64,000 nt of DNA, from contig VGWD01000008.1 of assembly GCA_016873735.1 (NCBI GenBank), forward strand, positions 1 to 64,000, in the 5' to 3' direction. Positions 56,765 through 64,000 of this stretch are shown one piece after another; within the stretch, counting starts at the first letter, position 1; every line of letters starts with the position of its first letter. The DNA is from Ignavibacteria bacterium. Lineage in GTDB: Bacteria; Bacteroidota; Ignavibacteria; Kapaibacteriales; UBA961. A program made the position numbers and the translations under genes. The notes beneath the pieces are model-generated. The model made no database searches. It saw nothing but the letters and a program-made list of their open reading frames with translations, and was not told the DNA's origin.

Positions 56765-57609
56765 ATGCTCACGATTTGATCAAGGGAAAATCCTTTTTCT
56801 GTACGCTTTATTGTCCCCGCCTTTGTAAAGGCATCATGCTCAAAACAGATAATCCATCCTTGTTCAGATGCTTGAGTCAATAACTCAAGTTTTTCTTCCA
56901 TACTTGTCAAGGGAAAGTTATCGTAGCCCATAACATAAGGGACTGGAATATGAGCAGCAGTTGGTATGAGATCAGCCGGGAATACAATACGATGTTGATC
57001 ATCTTGCACATGAATCACTTGCAAACCACTTGTATGACCATATACTCTCTGAACATGAATTCCTGGAAAGACTTCCCCATCACCTTCCAAAACATTGAGC
57101 ATGCCATTGGCAATCAATGGATCCCAATTTTCGGGCATGAAGGAAGCTCGGTCTTTATCAGTTGGAGATTGCGCCCATTGCAATTGTTCCTTCTGAACAT
57201 GATACGTGGCATTTGGAAATGTTGGAATGATATCACCTGTGGAAACTTTTTTTGTTGCTCCTCCAACATGATCAAAATGCAAATGGGTTAGGGCTACATC
57301 GGTAATTTCCTCAGGAGCTATTCCGTGGGATTGAAGAGATTGTTCAATCGAAGCACGCGAATAATCAAGACGATAAATACTGGCTAATTTCTCAGACATT
57401 TTATGTCCACAACCTGTATCAACAAGAATAGTCTTTCCATTACCTTTAATCAAGAGGCTTCTGGCAGTCATGTCTATCCGGTTATGGTCATCACCTGTAT
57501 GATATGCTTTCATCCAGAGCGTCTTGGGAACAACCCCAAACATTGCACCTCCATCAAGCGCGAAATCGCCTGTTTCAAAGGTACTTATTGTATATGGGCC
57601 GATATTCAT
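56761..57609 (-). CDS. MBL-fold metallo-hydrolase
   Basis: The product has 282 residues without a signal peptide. The zinc site motif is ALTHLHFDHVGG (HxHxDH) near residue 105; further ligands are GHTSG, an Asp in VFPADLIPT and a C-terminal FEHDAF. Layout resembles the lactonase/AiiA-like and general MBL hydrolases. The substrate is unknown. It lies 21 bases after the exported thioredoxin-fold gene and overlaps the Rieske gene. Confidence 0.85.
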   Translation of the reverse strand: MNIGPYTISTFETGDFALDGGAMFGVVPKTLWMKAYHTGDDHNRIDMTARSLLIKGNGKTILVDTGCGHKMSEKLASIYRLDYSRASIEQSLQSHGIAPEEITDVALTHLHFDHVGGATKKVSTGDIIPTFPNATYHVQKEQLQWAQSPTDKDRASFMPENWDPLIANGMLNVLEGDGEVFPGIHVQRVYGHTSGLQVIHVQDDQHRIVFPADLIPTAAHIPVPYVMGYDNFPLTSMEEKLELLTQASEQGWIICFEHDAFTKAGTIKRTEKGFSLDQIVSI

Positions 57610-57630
57610 TGATAGAATCCGATACTTGGT

Positions 57631-58233
57631 TTATTTCTTCCACTTAATTGAGCAACCGATGGCTTTTGTACTCTCAGGTGCTGGACTTTTCTGTGCAATG
57701 AGTGCGTCTATAGCATTTGAAAGATATGTCTGCTTCACTGAAGCAACATCACTGTGATTATCATCAATTGCACCGATATAAGCCACCGTGAATGCATTAT
57801 TTGATTGCTTTTTCAAAAGGAATACATGCGGTGTTCTTGTTGCACCATATTGTTTGGCAATGGATTGAGTTTCATCAATAACGTAGTTGAAAGGGAAATT
57901 CTTTTCTTTCGAGCGCTCAATCATCTTTTCGAAAGAATCTTCAGGTACAGACACGGGATCATTTGGGTTAATTGCAAGCACAGGATAACCTTTGGATGCA
58001 AAAGCATTATGCAAATTGATGATACGATCTTCATATGCAATGGAAAATGGACAATGATTGCATGTAAAAATGACCACAACGCCATTGTCTTTTGCATAGT
58101 CGGAAAGTGATACCATTGATCCATCAATATTTTTGAGCGTAAAATCAATGGCATTGTCACCAACTTTCAATCCTTCAACTGAGTACAATGATGTAGCACA
58201 CATCATGAATAATGCCAACATAAACGTTTTCAT
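57631..58233 (-). CDS. Exported thioredoxin-fold (AhpC/TSA-like) protein
   Basis: The product has 200 residues. The start at 58233 is chosen over a GTG at 58239 because a Shine-Dalgarno GGAG lies 5 bases upstream of it. A signal peptide (MKTFMLALFMMCATSLYS) is followed by FTLKNIDGSMVSLSDY and the redox site IFTCNHCPFS (CxxC). TRTPHVFLL supplies the cis-Pro. It belongs to the redoxin/AhpC-TSA clan, likely a periplasmic thiol oxidoreductase. The preceding gene is another CxxC thioredoxin, so the pair may form one redox relay. Confidence 0.85.
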   Translation of the reverse strand: MKTFMLALFMMCATSLYSVEGLKVGDNAIDFTLKNIDGSMVSLSDYAKDNGVVVIFTCNHCPFSIAYEDRIINLHNAFASKGYPVLAINPNDPVSVPEDSFEKMIERSKEKNFPFNYVIDETQSIAKQYGATRTPHVFLLKKQSNNAFTVAYIGAIDDNHSDVASVKQTYLSNAIDALIAQKSPAPESTKAIGCSIKWKK

Positions 58234-58235
58234 AA

Positions 58236-58715
58236 TCACTCCTTCATTTGTTGTATGGTAGAAAATAATTCTTCTTTTGTTATCTGCCTCTCAAAAAACA
58301 AACGTTTTTTTGATGTACCATTGAATATTATGGTTGCGGGCAATGACCCTGTCCAAGAGGGTTCAATTTTGTCGATCCATGCATTGGGATCCGGTTCATT
58401 TAACAATACTATTTCGGATTGCAATTTCTTTTTTTTAATAAACGGAAGAAGCGTCCTTTCAAGTTCCGATGACATATCTAAACTGACGAGTAGTATGCGG
58501 ACATTCGAAGAAGCATAGAATGAATGTGCTTCTTCAAAATATGGCAATTCTTCTATGCATGGCTTGCACCATGTAGCCCAAAAATTGATAACATGAACGG
58601 TATCTGTTGAAGATGACAATACTGCTTCAAGCTTTGCCAATGAGACTACCTCAACTTGAGCATGAGCAGAGCAGTATGCGAATATTCCAAGTAACAAAGT
58701 AAATATTCGATTCAT
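58236..58715 (-). CDS. TlpA/ResA-like periplasmic thioredoxin
   Basis: The product has 159 residues. The signal peptide ends SAHAQ. The active site is NFWATWCKPCIEELP (WCxxC), typical of TlpA/ResA reductases that keep periplasmic cysteines reduced, for example during cytochrome c maturation. A Pro in GSLPATIIF corresponds to the cis-Pro. It is ATGA-coupled to the DUF4175 protein upstream and 2 bases from the next redox protein. Confidence 0.88.
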   Translation of the reverse strand: MNRIFTLLLGIFAYCSAHAQVEVVSLAKLEAVLSSSTDTVHVINFWATWCKPCIEELPYFEEAHSFYASSNVRILLVSLDMSSELERTLLPFIKKKKLQSEIVLLNEPDPNAWIDKIEPSWTGSLPATIIFNGTSKKRLFFERQITKEELFSTIQQMKE

Positions 58716-61700
58716 CGGATACCACCCTGAGTTTTTTGCAATCGCTCAAAATATTGCCTGATCATGATTTCATAATCTTTCGTATAGCCTTTACCCAAGG
58801 ACCGAAGAACATCTTGCATTGCTCTTTGGCGTCCTTCAGGTGTTGCAAGATCCAGTGGTGGAGGATTTTTACCGATGATATCAATTCCACTTCTTGATTC
58901 TCTTTTCATTTCAAAATCTCGTTCATTGATTGAAAGTGTGGCATCCAGTAATCTGGATAATATTTTTTCTTGTCTTCTGCGTGTTTCAGCTGTAATTGAA
59001 CCACTTTGCATGGCTGAAACAATTTCTTTCATTTCATCAGCTATTTGTTGAAGATCACCAAGAGCTTGTTTCTTTCCAGTTGGATCCTGCTGTTGCCTTG
59101 CTAATTCCTGCATTGCTTGCTGAGCTTTGCTTTGTTGCCCTGCGAGACGAGCCAATTGTTGTTGTTGCTGAGGAGTAAGACTACCATCGGCACCCGGTTG
59201 AGGCATACCTTGATTGATTTGCTCTTGCATACCCGCCATTTTTTGTAATTGTTGCATGAATCCACCACTGCCGGATTTTGCTTCACCTTGACCACCGGGA
59301 TTATCGCATGATCCATCCCCTTCACCTTGCAATTTGTTTAGCGCATCTTGCATTTTGATTGATGCCTTATTCAGTGCATCCATTGCTTGGCCTTGTGATT
59401 TTGCGGCCATCTGCGGATTTCTTTGTCCCAATTGCTCAGATGCTTTTTGCATGCCTTGCATTGCATTGGACATCTCTTTCACCATGTCAGGGGTTACTGC
59501 CTGGGTTTTTTGAGCCAATTGCATGAGTTCCGAAGCCATTGATGAAAGTTGTTCTTGTAATTTTGCTTGCTCTTGTGCAGACTGAGGCAATTGAGTTGAG
59601 TTAAAATCCAAAGATTGAGATTTTGACTTTTGTGCTTCCTGCTGCTTCGACATGGACAAAGATGATTGCAATGATTTTTGCATCTGCCTTATGGCTTCTT
59701 TATTCATGTTCTTTTTCATCTGTTGCTTCATTTGGCTCATTTGTTTTGCAAACTTTTTCATGGCCTGTGATGCTTTCTTTTGCTTTTGCGCGGAGGCATT
59801 CATCTGACCACTTTGCATGTCTTGCTGAGCGGCTTCCATCTGTTGATCTGTCTGTTGCTCCGAAAGTTCTTGCTTTGCCTTATCCAATTCATCCATTGGC
59901 ATCTGCTGTTTGAGCTCTTTCATCAATTCTTCAAGTTGCTTCAATTCAGAAGCAAGATCTTTCAATTCTTTCTGCAATATTTCTTGATTTTTGGATAATT
60001 GTTCTTGTTCTTTGGTATCACGGGGATTAGTGTTCTCAGTTCTTTGAGTCAATTCATCTTGTTGTCTTGCTAGCTCTTCCGCCTTGCGGATCAATGCATC
60101 TGCTTTTTGTTCAACCTGCATCCGTTTGAGCAAATTCATCGTTCGCTCAATTCCCTTTTTAAATTCCTCTTCATTGAATTTCATGTTCTTCATTGCTTGA
60201 CGCATTTGCTCCGGATCAACCTGCTGCATTGCTTTTTGCATTGCTTCCATGGCCTTTTTCAATTCAGGAGAATTAACTTCTTGCATGAGTTGTTGCAATT
60301 TCTGATATTCTTGCAATGTCTCAGGTGACATTGCATTTTTGTCTTGCAATTCATTGGTCATCTCTTGCAATTGTTTACCCACTTCTGACAATTGTTGCTG
60401 AAGATCCGATTGCTTTTTAAGTATGTTCTCAATGTTCTTTGCATCTTTCCATTGCATGGATTGATCTTGTTTCAACAACTCTCTTTGAAGTTCTTCGAGT
60501 TCTTTTCCGATCTTCTCGGCATCCTTAGCAGTTTGCTCCAATGTTTCAAGTGCTTTATTTTGAACAGAATCTGCTTGTGTCAACACTTCATCCAATGATG
60601 GAAGGCGTATTGCTATGATTCCCGTTCTGGCTCTTCCGGGTCCGGTGACAGTATTATTGTCAATGATTTCCAGATAGAATTCATACTTGTCGCTTGGAGC
60701 AATACCAATCGTGTTCAAATCCCATGTATAAGATATATCCGAACTTAAGCCAGCTGATCCGGGGATGGGAATGGAAAGCGATGCATATTGTTGCATTGCG
60801 GGAGCATAAGTGGATTCAATGAGTCTATAATGTAATCTTAAACCACCAAATCCATAATCGTCACTGATGTGAACGGTGATTGGGAGTAATGCTTGTTCGG
60901 TTAGCACACCATCACCTTGAGGCTCTATCAAGGATATGGTAGGGGGATCATCCGAAATAGCTGTGATTGAATAATGAATTGGATCTGCATTCATCCTGCC
61001 GTCTGTATCAATTATACTGATGAAATACTCTCCATCCTGACTTATGGAAAAAGATCCTTTTGCAGACATTTCCTGTACATTCATCGCCACTTTGGTGGTA
61101 TCATATTGTTTGTTCAATGCATTAAGATCACCGGCCATAGTCTTTTGTTTCAGCATGACAATAAACGCTTTGGACAATGGCTTATTAGCGGTGATTTCCA
61201 GCATTACATTCGTTCCCTTCAGACCAAGAATATCGGCAGTTTGTTCATCGAGCGATCTTCCTGATTGCTTACTATATGAAGGAGGAGACACAGTACCCGA
61301 CAATGAGCGAATTTCAGGTCTGTCAATGACTATGATATTTCCCTTTGGTGATAATACTTGCTCTGCCAACCAGTCTGCATGAGCATAAAACATCAATGAA
61401 GATTTTGCCGATGCGATTTCATATCTATATACATGCGAAGTGTCTGTAACGATGGAAACCGTATCATAAGCTTCCTGCATTTCTTCCTTGATATGCAATA
61501 CGATTCGAGGTGGAAGAGTGCCTTTCACAGTGATGAGAATTTCTTCTTTGCTTCCGCGCAATACAGTCTTATTGAGTGGCGATATCTCCAAACTATATGG
61601 CGCCGGTGGTATGAATGACACATCATACTGAATGATTCTGCTAAGAGAATCTCTGAGCGGAGTTACTCCAAGAAACAGGAGAATTGTCACTCCAAGACTA

Positions 61701-62197
61701 AATATCATAAAGAGCAGTGATTTCTTACGCTCTTGTTCATCAATGATCAAGTAAAAATCTTTTTCATGTGTTTTATGCTGTACATCCTCAAATGCAGCTT
61801 GAATAAATGGTAATGCTGAAGGGGGATATGAATCTTTTGTTTGAATCAGCTGCAAAGTATTTTGCAATGTGTCCCTAATGTCCATGAACAAAGCGCCAAC
61901 TCTCGAAGCTATGGATTCATACACATGATTGCTTGATGAAAGCAATAATTGTCGAATAGGAAAGAGTGTAAATATGAGCAATGAGATCAACGATAATATC
62001 ACCCATGAAGAAAAGAGGAATGTCCGAAAGGCGATATTTCCCTGTGCAAAAAACTCGATTATAGTCCAGACTAACAATACAATACTTGATATGGAACAAG
62101 TATTCATGAAGGCAGCATGCAATTTCATGAACTGTTCTTTGCGATGTACTGAACGTAATCGCTGTATGATATGATATATCGGATCTTCTGTTTGCAT
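58712..62197 (-). CDS. DUF4175-family membrane protein with long Gln/Met-rich coiled coil
   Basis: The product has 1,161 residues. Three hydrophobic helices lie at about residues 30-50, 60-95 and 155-180. A periplasmic region of Ig-like sheets (about 190-520) includes SLIEPQGDGVLTEQALLPI and YTWDLNTIGIAPSDKYEFYL. Then comes about 500 residues of coiled coil very rich in Gln, Lys, Met and Glu, and a conserved C-terminus ending GKGYTKDYEIMIRQYFERLQ. This layout matches the DUF4175 proteins that sit beside DUF4159 and BatA-type genes in Bacteroidota. Function is unknown; a structural or tethering role is suggested by shape only. Confidence 0.85.
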   Translation of the reverse strand: MQTEDPIYHIIQRLRSVHRKEQFMKLHAAFMNTCSISSIVLLVWTIIEFFAQGNIAFRTFLFSSWVILSLISLLIFTLFPIRQLLLSSSNHVYESIASRVGALFMDIRDTLQNTLQLIQTKDSYPPSALPFIQAAFEDVQHKTHEKDFYLIIDEQERKKSLLFMIFSLGVTILLFLGVTPLRDSLSRIIQYDVSFIPPAPYSLEISPLNKTVLRGSKEEILITVKGTLPPRIVLHIKEEMQEAYDTVSIVTDTSHVYRYEIASAKSSLMFYAHADWLAEQVLSPKGNIIVIDRPEIRSLSGTVSPPSYSKQSGRSLDEQTADILGLKGTNVMLEITANKPLSKAFIVMLKQKTMAGDLNALNKQYDTTKVAMNVQEMSAKGSFSISQDGEYFISIIDTDGRMNADPIHYSITAISDDPPTISLIEPQGDGVLTEQALLPITVHISDDYGFGGLRLHYRLIESTYAPAMQQYASLSIPIPGSAGLSSDISYTWDLNTIGIAPSDKYEFYLEIIDNNTVTGPGRARTGIIAIRLPSLDEVLTQADSVQNKALETLEQTAKDAEKIGKELEELQRELLKQDQSMQWKDAKNIENILKKQSDLQQQLSEVGKQLQEMTNELQDKNAMSPETLQEYQKLQQLMQEVNSPELKKAMEAMQKAMQQVDPEQMRQAMKNMKFNEEEFKKGIERTMNLLKRMQVEQKADALIRKAEELARQQDELTQRTENTNPRDTKEQEQLSKNQEILQKELKDLASELKQLEELMKELKQQMPMDELDKAKQELSEQQTDQQMEAAQQDMQSGQMNASAQKQKKASQAMKKFAKQMSQMKQQMKKNMNKEAIRQMQKSLQSSLSMSKQQEAQKSKSQSLDFNSTQLPQSAQEQAKLQEQLSSMASELMQLAQKTQAVTPDMVKEMSNAMQGMQKASEQLGQRNPQMAAKSQGQAMDALNKASIKMQDALNKLQGEGDGSCDNPGGQGEAKSGSGGFMQQLQKMAGMQEQINQGMPQPGADGSLTPQQQQQLARLAGQQSKAQQAMQELARQQQDPTGKKQALGDLQQIADEMKEIVSAMQSGSITAETRRRQEKILSRLLDATLSINERDFEMKRESRSGIDIIGKNPPPLDLATPEGRQRAMQDVLRSLGKGYTKDYEIMIRQYFERLQKTQGGIR

Positions 62198-62206
62198 GGG
62201 TAATTC

Positions 62207-62878
62207 TCAACGACTCAATGCATATACAATGATATTGGTTCCGATTTTCAGCGAAGCTTCTCTCTTTTCTGGCGAATCATGATGAACATCTGGATCTGCC
62301 CAACCATCACTCGGATTTGTTTCATATGTGTAAAATACACAAAGCTTCCCTTCATGAAATAGCCCCAATCCTTGAGGCGGTTTTGCATCATGTTCATGGA
62401 TTTTAGGTAGTCCATTCGGAAAAGTAAAATGGGATGAATACAATGGATGATTGAATGGCAATTCTATGAACTTTTGATTTGGAAAAACCTTGCTCATTTC
62501 CTTCCTAATAGAAGCATCCATGCCATAATCATCATCGATGTACAAAAAACCTCCATGCTCCAAATATGCTCGCAATTTATTTGCTTCGGCATCAGTTAAA
62601 TTCATCGTGCCATGACCGGTGAGAAAAAGCAAAGGGTATAAAAATATATTGTCGGTCGAAAGATCAACGAATTCATATACCGGATCAGTCTGTATTGTTG
62701 TATGTGTACTCACATACTTTAACAGATTCACCTCCGATGACTGATCATTATACCAATCACCACCACCTGAATACTTTACCCTTGCAAGTTTGATTTTGCT
62801 TCCGGATTGCACTTGCGAAAAAACCGAAAGTGTGGAAAGCATGCAAGCCAGGATCATATATGCGACATGCTTGTTCAT
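62207..62878 (-). CDS. Exported DUF4159 protein
   Basis: The product has 223 residues. The start at 62878 gives a signal peptide (MNKHVAYMILACMLSTLSVFSQ) and an ATGA overlap with the phosphohexomutase stop. The domain begins VKYSGGGDWYNDQSSEVNLL and includes LLFLTGHGTMNLTDAEANKL, GGFLYIDDDYGMD and HPLYSSHFTFPNGLP. The fold resembles a ThuA/glutamine-amidotransferase-like class but catalytic residues are not evident. It is a usual companion of DUF4175 and MoxR/BatA genes in the FCB group. Confidence 0.85.
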   Translation of the reverse strand: MNKHVAYMILACMLSTLSVFSQVQSGSKIKLARVKYSGGGDWYNDQSSEVNLLKYVSTHTTIQTDPVYEFVDLSTDNIFLYPLLFLTGHGTMNLTDAEANKLRAYLEHGGFLYIDDDYGMDASIRKEMSKVFPNQKFIELPFNHPLYSSHFTFPNGLPKIHEHDAKPPQGLGLFHEGKLCVFYTYETNPSDGWADPDVHHDSPEKREASLKIGTNIIVYALSR

Positions 62879-64000
62879 GCTTTTTGCAACTGCAATAAGT
62901 CTTGCAAAACTTGTACGTGAGCTTCGGCAACAGAGGCTTGCTCTTGCTCGACAATATACCGAAGTATTGGCTCTGTATTGGAAGTTCGAATATGCATCCA
63001 GCCATGAGTAAATCTTAACCAAACGCCATCATCATGTCGTATTTCTATACATGCATCCTGAAAATGACGTTCTATTCTTTCGAATACTTCTTTTGAAGAA
63101 CCATTCCATGCAATTTTGCCCTTGATCAGCGTGGTAGATGGCAATTCCCCTGCCAATGCACTCAAAGTTTTTCGAGTCTGCTTCATAAGTGCAATGATGA
63201 GCGCTATTCCAATCATGGAATCTCTTCCATAATGACAAGCAGGCAAGATCACTCCGCCACTCCCTTCTCCACCTATGACTGAGCCATGAATTTTCATGGC
63301 TTCAACCACATTGATTTCTCCTACAGGTGTTCTGTGAATATTCCAACCGGCTTGCTCGGCCAGCTTTTCACTCATGATGGATGTAGAAAGATTCAAAGCG
63401 ATGCTTGAATGCTGTATGGATGGTTTAGAGCATTCCAAAAGTGCCTTCACACATAATGCGATAGTTTTTTCTTCTCCGATAGGTTCACCTTGTTCATCGA
63501 TCAGCACGAGTCTATCTGCATCAGGGTCCACAGCAATGCCAAGATCGGCATGATTACTCTTTACTGCTGCCATAAGCCCACCAAGATTCTCTGCAAGCGG
63601 TTCGGGCACATGAGGAAATATCCCGGATTGATCGCAATACAATGGAATCGATGTACAATGCAATGCATCAAGCATTGCGGGGACATATCTGCTGCCGGAA
63701 GCATTGACTGCATCAACCACTGCAATTATTGAATGATCAGGAATCTCGATATTAATCGTATGCAGGGCTTTCTTTACATTTTCAACATGGTGCTGTACGG
63801 CATCATTCAACATGATTAATGAGCCATGTTTTGAGCGATTGCCGGATAGTACTTCGGTATCAAGTATGGACCAAAATTCTTGATTTTCTGAAGCATTCAG
63901 AAAGACACCATCTGCATTCAGAAACTTCATTCCATTCCATTGCGATGGATTATGCGAAGCAGTAATGGAGATACCTCCCATGGCATCAGAATGTTCAATT
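62875..64000 (-). CDS. Phosphohexomutase (phosphoglucosamine/phosphomannomutase family), N-terminus beyond the window
   Basis: At least 374 residues are visible; the reading frame stays open to the window edge with no start needed inside. The catalytic phosphoserine loop TASHNPSQWNGMK is present near the cut edge, so roughly 85-100 residues are missing. The metal loop is DPDADRLVL, the sugar loop GEGSGG, and the phosphate loop RTSNTEPILRYIVE. GlmM or ManB/Pgm activity cannot be told apart from this; in a Bacteroidota-type genome it would likely be GlmM. It would be the first visible gene of the DUF4159/DUF4175 operon. Confidence 0.88.
   Translation of the reverse strand, partial: IEHSDAMGGISITASHNPSQWNGMKFLNADGVFLNASENQEFWSILDTEVLSGNRSKHGSLIMLNDAVQHHVENVKKALHTINIEIPDHSIIAVVDAVNASGSRYVPAMLDALHCTSIPLYCDQSGIFPHVPEPLAENLGGLMAAVKSNHADLGIAVDPDADRLVLIDEQGEPIGEEKTIALCVKALLECSKPSIQHSSIALNLSTSIMSEKLAEQAGWNIHRTPVGEINVVEAMKIHGSVIGGEGSGGVILPACHYGRDSMIGIALIIALMKQTRKTLSALAGELPSTTLIKGKIAWNGSSKEVFERIERHFQDACIEIRHDDGVWLRFTHGWMHIRTSNTEPILRYIVEQEQASVAEAHVQVLQDLLQLQKA

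Noticed and set aside
59623-60598. Several Leu/Phe/Cys-rich plus-strand frames opposite the DUF4175 coiled coil.
   Set aside because: They are reverse-strand shadows of CAG/CAA/AAG-rich codons of the real gene.
1-64000. Search for CRISPR arrays, insertion sequences, phage genes, att sites, riboswitches and rRNA.
   Set aside because: No regularly spaced repeats, transposases, integrases, flanking direct repeats or recognisable riboswitch cores were found by eye.

Overview
The window is AT-rich bacterial DNA, densely coded and free of insertion sequences, phage genes and CRISPR arrays. It reads as a Gram-negative member of the FCB group (Bacteroidota / Ignavibacteriota / Kapabacteria side). 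The evidence is a PorD-type (DUF4835) type IX secretion protein, a 1,572-residue secreted protein with a T9SS-like C-terminal sorting domain, the three-subunit SdhCAB with a single cytochrome b subunit, DUF4159/DUF4175 proteins, SPOR and TonB proteins, and promoters of the TTTG / TAnnTTTG type. The exact lineage is an inference; no 16S rRNA gene is present.

Layout. 74-3695 (minus): an amino-acid permease, a beta-propeller lipoprotein and a secreted esterase, joined by two ATGA overlaps. 3872-5105 (plus): an Nramp metal transporter broken by two stops and a frameshift. 5125-8720: an outer-membrane barrel (minus) and two tandem LytR-CpsA-Psr-like lipoproteins (plus), closed by a strong terminator. 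8838-11717 (minus): tRNA-Ser(GGA), gyrA, tRNA-Ser(GCT). 11903-16391 (plus): class I aldolase fbaB, an ABC exporter, a GT2 glycosyltransferase and a methyltransferase. 16482-19951 (plus): sdhCAB. 19999-25899 (minus): thioredoxin-like protein, secreted regulatory-domain protein, exported TldD-like protease, CcmF and a chalcone-isomerase-like protein. TerC follows upstream on the same strand. 26983-29666: a divergent pair of Tat-like exported enzymes, a class V PLP enzyme and an LD-carboxypeptidase. 29789-34507: the giant VWA/ASPM-type T9SS cargo.

34551-37622 (minus) holds a PgpH-type c-di-AMP phosphodiesterase and a barrel protein. Its first start codon lies only 3 bp from that of the divergent porD operon (37626-42195: porD, L-threonine aldolase, thioesterase, OmpA protein). 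Then come icd and pyrG (plus). 45242-54554 (minus) is a seven-gene envelope operon: a 1,041-residue TPR protein, a plug-less barrel, a SPOR protein, TonB, a 58-residue membrane protein, UDP-glucose dehydrogenase and a processive glycosyltransferase. It has a very good FCB promoter. 54671-64000 (minus) is a second long operon: phosphohexomutase, DUF4159, DUF4175, two thioredoxin-fold proteins, an MBL hydrolase, a Rieske protein, QueG and PgeF.

The main theme is the cell envelope: peptidoglycan and surface-polysaccharide work, export, and anchoring. Housekeeping genes (gyrA, sdh, icd, pyrG, fbaB) lie between these blocks. Overlapping ATGA stop/start junctions are very common (nine cases), so most operons appear translationally coupled. 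The strongest candidates for undescribed biology are the TPR-barrel-SPOR-TonB operon, the DUF4159/DUF4175 redox operon, the exported PLP enzyme with its LD-carboxypeptidase partner, and the pair of LCP lipoproteins.
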